A stretch of 50,585 nucleotides of DNA from Alphaproteobacteria bacterium (GTDB lineage: Bacteria; Pseudomonadota; Alphaproteobacteria; Rhizobiales; Beijerinckiaceae): positions 1 through 50,585 of the forward strand of contig JAJPHH010000069.1 of assembly GCA_021325385.1 (NCBI GenBank). The letters run 5' to 3'. A program made the translations under genes and the position numbers. Below are positions 33,600 through 42,013 of this stretch, piece by piece; the first letter of the stretch is position 1; every line of letters starts with the position of its first letter. The notes below the pieces were generated by a model. The model was not told the DNA's origin, ran no database searches, and saw nothing but the letters and a program-made list of their open reading frames with translations.

Positions 33600-34427
33600 C
33601 GCCCCTGTCTTCGGCGCTTTGACTCGCGCCTGTTTGACGCCGGGACGATGCCAGGAGTGTTTCAGCGGCTTTCGAAGAAAAAACCTCGGATTCGAGCCAA
33701 TCGGGTTTACGGAAATGACCGGCCCGTTAGCCTTGACGAGTCGTAGCGACGGCCGCCGGCGCGCCGCCGCGGCCGCGCAACGGATTGAAAAGCGGGGATT
33801 TTAGGCAAATTGCGCGAAACCGGACGGCGCCCCCGCCCCAAGCCGCAGCCCGAGCTTCGGCCGGCCAGAGCGCGCGACAAGGTTAATCGGCGCGGACGAT
33901 GCGCGTTAACGCGGCTGTTCGGCTCCCGCATTTTATTGGAATGGTTGACGAATCTTGATCGCGCCGAGGCCGGCGGGCGCGGCCCGGCGGGCGCAATTCA
34001 TCAAGGAGATTAGGGGTTGGTGTCAGTTGGCGCGCGGAGGGGGACGACGCCGATCTTGCCTACGAGTTCGACGCCGGCGAGAACGAAGCGGGCGCTCCGC
34101 CGCTAATCGCGCAAAGCGACATCACGGCGACGCCTGGCCATTGAACCTGAGCGATCAGAGCGGACAAATCCTTCTTCCGCGTTTGACCTATCATGGGCCG
34201 ATCGCAGGACCGGCGAAATATACGGCCGTGTCGACGACGGTCCCGCTTTCCGAGGACGCCTCGCCGTTCGGGCGAATCCCCGGCGTCGACGTTGGGCACG
34301 CAGCGATTCCAGGCCTTCGCGCAACCAGCCTATCTTTTGACAGGCTGGGCCGCGGTTTGAAAGGCAACGCTTGACGCGACCTTGGCTCGGGCTCGTAATC
34401 CTTCGGGCAGGCCGGAGGGGGCTTCTG
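33600..34427. other. 828-bp gene-poor region, possible gene remnant
   Basis: No complete gene is supported. Between about 34005 and 34143 one plus frame reads like ordinary protein (WRAEGDDADLAYEFDAGENE, then PPLIAQSDITA) and ends in a stop. The next 180 bp, in another frame, read RLTYHGPIAGPAKY and onward. These could be decayed pieces of one gene. A TTGACG at about 33947-33952 could be a -35 element. The transporter gene begins at 34428 with a good ribosome binding site. Confidence 0.4.
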
Positions 34428-35738
34428 ATGCTCGGCGCGTTGATGGGGTCGCGGCGCTTTGCGCCGCTGTTCTGGTGCCAGTTTCTCTCCGCCTTCAACG
34501 ACAATTTCGTCCGGCAAATGCTGGTGATGATGCTCCTGTTCCGCTTCGGCGGCGGGGACGCCGGGCCGAAAATCTCGTTCGCCGTCGCCATCTTCGTGCT
34601 GCCGTCGATCGTCCTCTCCGCGCTTGGCGGCGAACTCGCCGACGCGCATGACAAGGCGGAGGTCGCACGCTGGCTCAAATTCGCAGAGATCTTCGTCCAA
34701 ATGATCGCCGCGGCCGGTTTCGTTTTTCACTCGGCCCAGCTTTTTTACATCGCCCTGCTCGGCCTCGGGGCGATCGCCGCTCTGTTCGGGCCGATCAAAT
34801 ATGGAATTCTGCCCGATCACCTGAAGCCAGAAGAACTCGTCGCCGGCAACGCTCTGGTCGAGGGCGCGACTTTCGCAGCGATTCTTCTTGGCCTGGTCTT
34901 CGGGGCCTATGCGGCGGCGGAGGGGCGCACGGGCTTGAGCGTCGTCCTTCAGCTCGCGATCATCGCGCTCGGCTGCTTCGGCGCTTCGCTGCTGATCCCT
35001 TCGACCAAGGTCGGCGCGCCGGGACTGAAAATCAACCCGAACGTCTTTGCATCGACCCGCGACATCCTGCGCGAGGTCAGGCGCGACGATCGGCAATGGA
35101 CCGGCGCAGCGGCGGTGAGCTGGTTCTGGTTGACCGGCGCGGTGTCGCTCTCGCTGATTCCGGTGATGATCAAGGCGCGCATCGGCGCCGGGCTCCAAGT
35201 CGAGACCGCGATCAACGCCTTCTTCGCCGTTGGCGTCGCGGCCGGCTCGCTTCTCGCGGCCTTCATCGGCCATGGCCGCATCCTTCTGAAGCCGGCGCCG
35301 TACCTCCTCGTCGCGATGGCGGCGCTCCTCATCGACATGGGCCTTGTCGCGCGCGCCTTGCCCGAAACTGCGCGCGAGGTCGGCGTGATCGAATTCTTCT
35401 CGGGCGGCCCCGGCTTGCACGTCGCCGTCGCGATCCTCCTCTTTTCCGCGATCGCCGGCCTGTTCGTCGTGCCGATCTTCGCCGCCGTCCAGGCCTGGGC
35501 CGGCGCCGACCGGCGGGCGCGGGTGGTCGGCGCGGTGAACGTCCTGAGCTCGATCTACATGGTCCTTGGCTCGGTCGCGACGACCTTGCTGCTAAAGCTG
35601 GCCGGCGCGAGCGAGCCGGACGCGCTCGTTGCGCTCGGCGCCGGCAATGCGCTCTTTGCCGCTTATTGCTATTTCAGGCTGCCGAAGAGCTTCGCCGGCG
35701 AAGCGGCTCACGCGCCGACCGCCAACGCCAGCTTATGA
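34428..35738 (+). CDS. MFS transporter, LplT/Aas-like lysophospholipid flippase
   Basis: A 436-residue major facilitator with about 12 membrane helices. The opening RRFAPLFWCQFLSAFNDNFV is the signature of LplT and of the transporter half of Aas-type fusions, which flip lysophospholipids inward for re-acylation. Other matches are LGGELADAHDKAEV, AALFGPIKYGILPDHL and NALVEGATFAAILLG. In many alphaproteobacteria this domain is followed in one protein by acyltransferase and acyl-ACP synthetase domains; here it ends after the transporter. GGAGG at 34414-34418 supports the start at 34428; the frame is open from 34371. Its last 31 bp overlap the histidine kinase gene on the other strand. Confidence 0.85.
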   Translation: MLGALMGSRRFAPLFWCQFLSAFNDNFVRQMLVMMLLFRFGGGDAGPKISFAVAIFVLPSIVLSALGGELADAHDKAEVARWLKFAEIFVQMIAAAGFVFHSAQLFYIALLGLGAIAALFGPIKYGILPDHLKPEELVAGNALVEGATFAAILLGLVFGAYAAAEGRTGLSVVLQLAIIALGCFGASLLIPSTKVGAPGLKINPNVFASTRDILREVRRDDRQWTGAAAVSWFWLTGAVSLSLIPVMIKARIGAGLQVETAINAFFAVGVAAGSLLAAFIGHGRILLKPAPYLLVAMAALLIDMGLVARALPETAREVGVIEFFSGGPGLHVAVAILLFSAIAGLFVVPIFAAVQAWAGADRRARVVGAVNVLSSIYMVLGSVATTLLLKLAGASEPDALVALGAGNALFAAYCYFRLPKSFAGEAAHAPTANASL

Positions 35739-38104
35739 TGCTCGCGCGGCGAGCGCGGCAGCGCGACGAGGACGACGGCGCCGTCGCCGGGACGCGAATT
35801 GATGCGCAGCGAACCGCCATGCAACTCGACCAACGAGGTGGCGATGGCGAGGCCGAGGCCCGAGCCCTTCATGCCGTTGGCCATAGTCACTTCGGCCTGC
35901 TCGAACGGCCGGCCGAGACGCGAGAGGTCGGCGGCGGGAATGCCGGGGCCGGTGTCCTCGACATAGATATAGATCTGCTCGTCGAAAGCCTGTGCGCCGA
36001 TCGAAATCTCGCCGCCGTCCGGCGTGAACTTCACGGCGTTGCGCAACAGCGTCACCAGCACGCGCTCGATCGCTTTGGGATCGGCATAGACAATCTCGGT
36101 CGGGCTGACGTCGACCTCGATGGCGAGCTTCTTGTCGCGCGCGGTCTCGGCAATTTGATGGACGGCGTTGCGGATCGCGGTCTCGACCGCGAGATTGGAG
36201 CGATTGAGCCTGACCCTGCCCGCCTCGAGGCGCGACATGTCGAGCACGTCCGAAATCACATTGTGCAGATAGCGGCCGCTGTCGCGGATATGCGAGCAGT
36301 AATCGTGGTATTTCGGCGAGCCGAGCGGGCCGAACGCCTCCTGGGACATCATCTCGGAAAAGCCGATGATCGCGTTGAGCGGCGTTCGGAGCTCATGGCT
36401 CATATTGGCGAGGAACTCGGCCTTGGCGCGGTTGGCGCTCTCGGCTTGCGCCTTCTGCTCGAGATAGCGCTCGGCGAGATCGGCGAGTTGCTGCGTTTGC
36501 GCCTCCAGCGCCTGGCGCGAGCGGCGCAATTCGGCGACGCTGGCGAGCAGACGGCGTTCCGAATCCATCAACTGCTCTTCGTGGCGTTTCAGCGCGGTGA
36601 TGTCGGTGCCGACCGAGACGTAGCCGCCGTCCCTGGTGCGCCGTTCGTTGATCTGCAGCCATCGCCCGTCGGTGAGCCGCGCCTCGTACGCGCCCGGCTT
36701 GCCGGCGTCGCCTTCGCCCGCGCGCAGCGCGACCTCGTTTCGGATCATCGGCGGCGCGCCCTTGGCGGCGAGCTCCGCATAAGGAACGCCGGGCTTCACC
36801 GCTTCGGCCGGCAAATTGTAGAGGCGCTGGAATTTCGAATTGCAGAGGACGAGCCGGTTCGAAGAATCCCAAAGGACGAATGCCTCTGAAATAGCGTCGA
36901 TCGCCTCGCGCAGGCGCTGATCGGCCGTGGCGCTGATTTCGGCCAGCGTCTTTTGCTCGGTCACGTCGAGCGCGACGCCGACAAGATGGCGCCGGCCGCT
37001 CGATGCGTCGTCGACGAGTTCGGCGCGAGCGCGCAGCCAGACCCACTCGCCGGCGGCGTTGCGCAGGCGGAATTCGTGATCGACCGTCTGCTGCGCGCCC
37101 TCGACGACGCTTTGCGCAATTCCCGCCAGATCGCCGTCGTCGGGATGGACCATGGCCTGGAGGTCGCCGATCGATAAGAGGTCCGTCGACGGCTTTATGC
37201 CCAGCAATTCGTACATCGAGCGCGACCATTGAATCTTGCCGCGCGACAAGTCCCAATCCCAAAGGCCGCAACGGCCGCGATTGAGCGCCGAATCGACCCG
37301 GTTTCTGGCGCTGCGCGCCAGCGCCGCGAGGCGCCGCTCGCGCAGCGCCTGTCGGTAAGGAATGAGGAAGCTTGCGATCAGAAGGAGGGCGACCGCCGTG
37401 AGCAGGAGACCGGCGCGGATGGCCGCGGCGCGCCAAGACCCGAGCAGCCGGTCGGCGCGAGCCAGGTACGCGAGCTGGACGAGCGGCGGCCGGAGGTTGC
37501 GGACAGTGGCGAAACTGTCCTCCCCGCCCGGAGCGACGAAGCGCAGCACGCCAGCCTTCTCGCCGAGGATCGTCAAAGGCTGGCTTGGCCCGAGGATCGC
37601 GCTCAGATTGGCCCCCGCCGCGGCCGGCTCGCTCGCTGAAAGCGCGCCGTCGGCGTCGGCGAGCATCGCCTCGCCGTCGCGCAGGGCGTCGTCATCGTCG
37701 AGCGCCGCGCGCAGCAGATCGGCTGGGGCGCCGCCGGGATGGGCCGCCAAGGCTTCGTTCAAGCGCAGCGCGAGCAACGAGGCGCGCAAGGCGACCTCCT
37801 GCTCGGCGGCGCGGACGGCGCGCTCGCGCTCCGAACGAATTTGTACGATGACGGTCAGCGCCGCCGCGGCGAAGATCAACGCCGCCAGAACCGGCGCGAC
37901 GTAGAACAATAAGCGCCGCGCCGAGGGCGGGCGCGGGATGAAACGAAGATCGAAAGAATGATTGACCGCCGCGGCGAGATTTCGCCATAGCGGCGCGCGC
38001 ACATCCCCATTGGCGGCGTTTGCACGCGCCATTGTGGCCCCCTCGCCGTTTGCCGACTTGTTCGATCCGGTGAAATGTGCCGCATCACGCCGAATCATGT
38101 TCAT
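35708..38104 (-). CDS. Membrane-bound PAS sensor histidine kinase
   Basis: A 798-residue inner-membrane sensor kinase. The order is a short cytoplasmic N-terminus, a membrane helix (RRLLFYVAPVLAALIFAAA, about residues 65-85), a periplasmic sensor loop of about 130 residues, a second helix (AGLLLTAVALLLIASFL), two PAS modules (WDWDLSRGKIQWS with LGIKPS; then AFVLWDSSNRLVLCNSKFQ), a coiled coil, a HisKA domain with phosphoacceptor His570 in NMSHELRTPLNAIIGFSE, and a HATPase domain (LLRNAVKFTPDGG, EDTGPGIP, GSGLGLAIA). There is no receiver. Kinases of this type beside pepN recur in Hyphomicrobiales, but the partner regulator is not encoded nearby. Later in-frame starts (MARANAANG) are possible. 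Confidence 0.9.
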   Translation of the reverse strand: MNMIRRDAAHFTGSNKSANGEGATMARANAANGDVRAPLWRNLAAAVNHSFDLRFIPRPPSARRLLFYVAPVLAALIFAAAALTVIVQIRSERERAVRAAEQEVALRASLLALRLNEALAAHPGGAPADLLRAALDDDDALRDGEAMLADADGALSASEPAAAGANLSAILGPSQPLTILGEKAGVLRFVAPGGEDSFATVRNLRPPLVQLAYLARADRLLGSWRAAAIRAGLLLTAVALLLIASFLIPYRQALRERRLAALARSARNRVDSALNRGRCGLWDWDLSRGKIQWSRSMYELLGIKPSTDLLSIGDLQAMVHPDDGDLAGIAQSVVEGAQQTVDHEFRLRNAAGEWVWLRARAELVDDASSGRRHLVGVALDVTEQKTLAEISATADQRLREAIDAISEAFVLWDSSNRLVLCNSKFQRLYNLPAEAVKPGVPYAELAAKGAPPMIRNEVALRAGEGDAGKPGAYEARLTDGRWLQINERRTRDGGYVSVGTDITALKRHEEQLMDSERRLLASVAELRRSRQALEAQTQQLADLAERYLEQKAQAESANRAKAEFLANMSHELRTPLNAIIGFSEMMSQEAFGPLGSPKYHDYCSHIRDSGRYLHNVISDVLDMSRLEAGRVRLNRSNLAVETAIRNAVHQIAETARDKKLAIEVDVSPTEIVYADPKAIERVLVTLLRNAVKFTPDGGEISIGAQAFDEQIYIYVEDTGPGIPAADLSRLGRPFEQAEVTMANGMKGSGLGLAIATSLVELHGGSLRINSRPGDGAVVLVALPRSPREHHKLALAVGA

Positions 38105-38398
38105 AAGAATCCCGACGCGACTCTTTGTCCAGAGATTAATGGAAGGTTGACGAAATTTTTAAAAACGAGGCTAACGCGCTGCACGCGGCGATTGCGCGGG
38201 CGCCGCAAAAACGCGCGGAGCGAGTCCTCTTCGCCTCCTTGCTCCAATTTGGCGCAAGGTACGGGGCGCTCAGACGAAGCGCGCGTTAACCATTTGGGCG
38301 GCCCGCTCCGCGCCGCGTACTTTGAAGTTGTCGTCCGCCAGACAGTCAAATGGAAGCGCGGCCGGCCCGCCGCCCCGGAGCGCCAAACGGCGTCAAGC
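38105..38398. other. Intergenic region between kinase start and pepN end
   Basis: 294 bp. The kinase promoter should lie here on the minus strand. An AT-rich patch (about 38140-38170) and a TTAACCAT sequence near 38285 are seen. The latter matches a CtrA half-site, but without the paired TTAA at the right spacing. No gene or hairpin of note. Confidence 0.4.
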
Positions 38399-41053
38399 TC
38401 AGCTCAAGCTTCGCGTGACAATGTCGCTCAAATCCGCCGACAAATTCGTCTGCGACGCGATGCGTCGCAGCGTCGCCTCAGCTCGCTCCTGGCGCCTCGG
38501 CTCGAACGAACGCCACGAACGCAAGGCGGATAAGAGCCGCGCGGCGATCTGCGGATTGGTCGGGTCGAGTCGCAGCACGACGTCCGCCAGGAACTCATAG
38601 CCCAATCCGTCGGCGCGGTTGAACTGCGTCTGATTGGCGGCGAAGCCGCCGACCAGCGACCGCACGCGATTGGGATTGCTCAACGAGAAGGAGCGATGCG
38701 CCATCAGGCCGCGGACGCGATCGAGCGTCTCCCGCTCCGGGATTTGGGCTTGCAGCGCAAACCATTTGTCGAGGATCAGCGCGTCGTCGGCATGCGCGCG
38801 CCAGAAGGATTCGAGCGCGCGCTCGCGCTCGTCGCCCGGAACCGTCGCCAAAGCGGCCAGGGCGGCGAAGCGCTCGGTCATGTTGTTGGCGTCGGCGAAT
38901 TGGCGCTGCGCCCGCTCGACCCCGGCGCGCTCCCGCCCGGCGGTCAGCATGGCGAGGGCGAGATTGCGCAAGGCGCGCCGGCCGGCGCTGCGCGCGTCCG
39001 GACTGAACGGACCGGGATCGAAGAGCCGATCGTAGATCTGCGCCAGCGCCGCCGCGTGCGCGCGGCCGAGATGGCCGCGCCAAAATTCGCGCGCCGCGTA
39101 GATCGCGTCAGGATCGACGTTCTTGGCCATTTCGCGGGCGAGATCCGCCTCGCTCGGCAAAGTCGCGGTCAGAGCGGCGAAGGCGAAGTCGAGCTTGCCG
39201 TCCAGCGCGTCGGCGAGCGCGCCGCCATAGGCGCTGGAAAAGCCTGGATCGGCCTCTGGCGAGCCGCCGGCGCGGATCGCCTCCACCGCCCGCAACAAGA
39301 CGCGGGTGGCTAGGCTCTGCACCGCCTGCCAGCGGTTGAAACTATCGCGATCGTGCCGGGACAGCGTCAGCAAGTCCGCCTCGCTCAGGTCGTCGTCGAC
39401 GCGGACCGGGGCGGAAAAGCCGCGCAGCAGGGAGAGCGCCGGTCGGCTCGGCACGTTCTTGAACACGATGCGCCGAGACGGGGTGGCGAGTTCGAAGACG
39501 CCGCGTTCGGTTTCGGAGGGGCTCGCGTCGTCGCTGACCAACGCGATCTCCTCGCCGCTCGAAGCGACCAGGCCAAGCGCGATCGGCATGACCACGGGCG
39601 CCTTGACCGGCTGATCGCGGGTCGGCGGCGTCGCCTGGCTGAGTTCGAGCGCATAGGTCCGCCTCGCCTCGTCGAAGGCGCCGCGCGCGGTCAAGAGCGG
39701 CGTGCCGGCTTGGCTGTACCAGCGCTTGAACTCTCCCAAATCGCGACCCGACGCGTCGGCGAAACATTGCAGGAAATCTTCGACCGTCGCCGCAGTCCCG
39801 TCGCAGCGCGCAAAATAAAGGTCCATGCCGCGGCGAAACGCCTCGGCGCCGATCAGCAGCTTCAACATGCGGATGACTTCAGCGCCTTTCTGATACACGG
39901 TCGCCGTGTAAAAATTGTTGATCTCGTGATAGACCTCTGGCCGCACGTTATGCGCGAGCGGACCCGCGTCCTCGGGAAATTGCGCCGCGCGCAGCCCGCG
40001 TACGTCGGCGATGCGCTTGACCGGCGCCGAGCGTTGATCGGCGGAGAAATCCTGGTCGCGGAAGACCGTGAGCCCCTCCTTCAGGCAGAGCTGGAACCAG
40101 TCGCGGCAGGTGATGCGGTTGCCGGTCCAATTGTGAAAATATTCGTGCGCGATGACCGCCTCGACGCCGGCGTAATCGTCGTCGGTCGCAGTTTCCGGCA
40201 GCGCCAAGACGTACTTATCGTTGAAAACGTTGAGACCCTTGTTCTCCATCGCGCCCATATTGAAGTCGGAGACGGCCACGATATTGAACACATCGAGGTC
40301 GTATTCGCGACCATAGACGCGCTCGTCCCAGGCCATGGCGCGCTTCAACGAATCCATGGCGTAGTGCGCCCGATTCTCCTTGCCGTGCTCGACATAGATG
40401 GCGAGCTTGACTTCGCGGCCGGAGCGGGTGACGAACCGATCGTCGATATGGCCGAGATCGCCGGCGACCAATGCGAAAAGGTAGCAAGGCTTCTTGAATG
40501 GATCGCGCCAGATCGCGTAATGGCGCCCCCCAGGCGCATCGCCCGTTTCTTCGAGATTGCCGTTGGCGAGCAGGATCGGCGCTTCCTGCTTGTCGGCTTC
40601 GAGCCGCGTCACATAGGTCGAGAGGACGTCGGGCCGATCGAGGAAATAGCTGATCCGCCTAAAGCCCTCGGCCTCGCATTGCGTGCAATAGGCCGAGCCC
40701 GATCGATATAGGCCCATGAGCTTGGTGTTGGCGGAAGGATCGAGTTCGGTCTCGATCCGCAAAGTGAAGGGCCGGCGCGGCGGGTTCGGCAAGGTGAGCC
40801 GGTCCGGCGTCGCCTCGAAGGCCGAAGTTTCGAGCCGCGCGCCGTCGAGCGAGACCGAGACCAGGCGCAGCTCGTCGCCGTCGAGGTCAAGGGCGACATT
40901 CGCTCGGCCGGCCGGATTCGGCCGCAAATTCAACGTGGAGACGACCTTTGTCGCGCGCCGGTCGAGGGCGATTTCGAGCCGGACGTCGTCGATCAGATAG
41001 TCCGGCGGTCGATAATCGGAAAGACGGATGGGCTGACCGGTCGTGGTGCGCAA
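38399..41053 (-). CDS. pepN: Aminopeptidase N
   Basis: An 884-residue M1 zinc metalloaminopeptidase removing N-terminal amino acids from peptides in the cytoplasm. Seen: the exopeptidase motif GAMENKGLN and the zinc site H303-E304-x2-H307 in HEYFHNWTGNR, with the third ligand Glu326 at the canonical 18-residue spacing (LKEGLTVFRDQ). A conserved tyrosine segment, INNFYTATVYQKGAEVIRM, is also present. The domain order (N-terminal beta, catalytic, beta sandwich, helical C-terminal superhelix) and the length match Escherichia coli PepN. It follows murI on the same strand after 110 bp. Confidence 0.96.
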   Translation of the reverse strand: MRTTTGQPIRLSDYRPPDYLIDDVRLEIALDRRATKVVSTLNLRPNPAGRANVALDLDGDELRLVSVSLDGARLETSAFEATPDRLTLPNPPRRPFTLRIETELDPSANTKLMGLYRSGSAYCTQCEAEGFRRISYFLDRPDVLSTYVTRLEADKQEAPILLANGNLEETGDAPGGRHYAIWRDPFKKPCYLFALVAGDLGHIDDRFVTRSGREVKLAIYVEHGKENRAHYAMDSLKRAMAWDERVYGREYDLDVFNIVAVSDFNMGAMENKGLNVFNDKYVLALPETATDDDYAGVEAVIAHEYFHNWTGNRITCRDWFQLCLKEGLTVFRDQDFSADQRSAPVKRIADVRGLRAAQFPEDAGPLAHNVRPEVYHEINNFYTATVYQKGAEVIRMLKLLIGAEAFRRGMDLYFARCDGTAATVEDFLQCFADASGRDLGEFKRWYSQAGTPLLTARGAFDEARRTYALELSQATPPTRDQPVKAPVVMPIALGLVASSGEEIALVSDDASPSETERGVFELATPSRRIVFKNVPSRPALSLLRGFSAPVRVDDDLSEADLLTLSRHDRDSFNRWQAVQSLATRVLLRAVEAIRAGGSPEADPGFSSAYGGALADALDGKLDFAFAALTATLPSEADLAREMAKNVDPDAIYAAREFWRGHLGRAHAAALAQIYDRLFDPGPFSPDARSAGRRALRNLALAMLTAGRERAGVERAQRQFADANNMTERFAALAALATVPGDERERALESFWRAHADDALILDKWFALQAQIPERETLDRVRGLMAHRSFSLSNPNRVRSLVGGFAANQTQFNRADGLGYEFLADVVLRLDPTNPQIAARLLSALRSWRSFEPRRQERAEATLRRIASQTNLSADLSDIVTRSLS

Positions 41054-41163
41054 GAGAAACGTCCTCGAAATTCAACCCCAGGGCGCGGCCGGCCGTTCCC
41101 CGAAAGTTGAATCAATTGCGCGTTCCGACGATAGGCGTCAAGTTGGGCGCCATGGCTTCGGCG

Positions 41164-41997
41164 TCAGCGCGGCGATCCCGCCGCGGTGAGAACCGGCGTC
41201 GCCGTCATTTCGGCGATCGTTCGTACTTCGAGGGAGAACCGGCGCAGCGCCTCGGCGAGCGCGGCGCTCGGCGCGCCGCTGGTAAAAAGCGCGGGGCCGG
41301 AGCGAGGCTCCGACGGCGCAGCTTTTGGCGGCCCGAGCAATTGATCGACGCGGCGCGCGATCGCCGGCGCCGGATCGATATAGTCGACAGGCCATGGCGC
41401 AAGCCGAGCCAAACGCTCGGCGAGCAAGGGATAATGCGTGCAGGCGAGGACGACGACGTCGGTCCGCCGCTCGCCGCGCTCGACGAAGCAGGGCGCGATC
41501 TCTTGTGCGATCTCGACGTCGGCGACGGCGGCGCCCTTCATATGCTCTTCGGCGAGCCGCGCCAGTTTGGGCGCGCCGACCAGCGTCACGTCGCAATCGC
41601 CGGCATATTGCCGGACCAGCGCCTGCGTATAGTCGCGGGCGACCGTACCAGGGGTTCCGAGCACGCTGATCAGCCGGGAGCGCGACGCCGCCGCGGCCGG
41701 CTTGATTGCGGGCACTGTGCCGACAAAGGGCAGCCCGGGATGGCGCGCGCGCAGCGGACCCAGCACGAGCGTCGAAGCCGTGTTGCAGGCGATGACGACG
41801 AGGTCGGGCGCGAGCGCGGCAATCAGTTCGCCCGCCACGCCGACCACCCGTTCGACCAAAGCCGCCTCGGCGAGCGCGCCGTAAGGAAAGGCGGCGTCGT
41901 CAGCCGCATAGATAAGCTCGTCGCCGGCGCGGGCCGCGGCGATCTTCTCGTATACGGTCAGTCCGCCGAGGCCGGAGTCGAAAACCAGGATCCGCAA
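41164..41997 (-). CDS. murI: Glutamate racemase
   Basis: A 277-residue cofactor-independent racemase supplying D-glutamate for peptidoglycan. Seen: LVFDSGLGGLTV near the start with the catalytic-site Asp-Ser, PYG in AFPYGAL, the first catalytic cysteine in VIACNTASTLVLG and the second in VVLACTHYPLL. No ATG fits. The frame passes the family start only at a TTG (41997, MRILVFDSGLGG), preceded by AAGG about 10 bases upstream, so a TTG start is proposed. It follows the secreted trypsin-like gene by 16 bp and may be in one operon with it. Confidence 0.93.
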   Translation of the reverse strand: MRILVFDSGLGGLTVYEKIAAARAGDELIYAADDAAFPYGALAEAALVERVVGVAGELIAALAPDLVVIACNTASTLVLGPLRARHPGLPFVGTVPAIKPAAAASRSRLISVLGTPGTVARDYTQALVRQYAGDCDVTLVGAPKLARLAEEHMKGAAVADVEIAQEIAPCFVERGERRTDVVVLACTHYPLLAERLARLAPWPVDYIDPAPAIARRVDQLLGPPKAAPSEPRSGPALFTSGAPSAALAEALRRFSLEVRTIAEMTATPVLTAAGSPR

Positions 41998-42013
41998 AGA
42001 GCCGTCAGCCTTA

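Noticed and set aside
38280-38295. TTAACCAT as a CtrA binding site
   Set aside because: Only a half-site; the second TTAA at 7-bp spacing is absent, and such 8-mers occur by chance.
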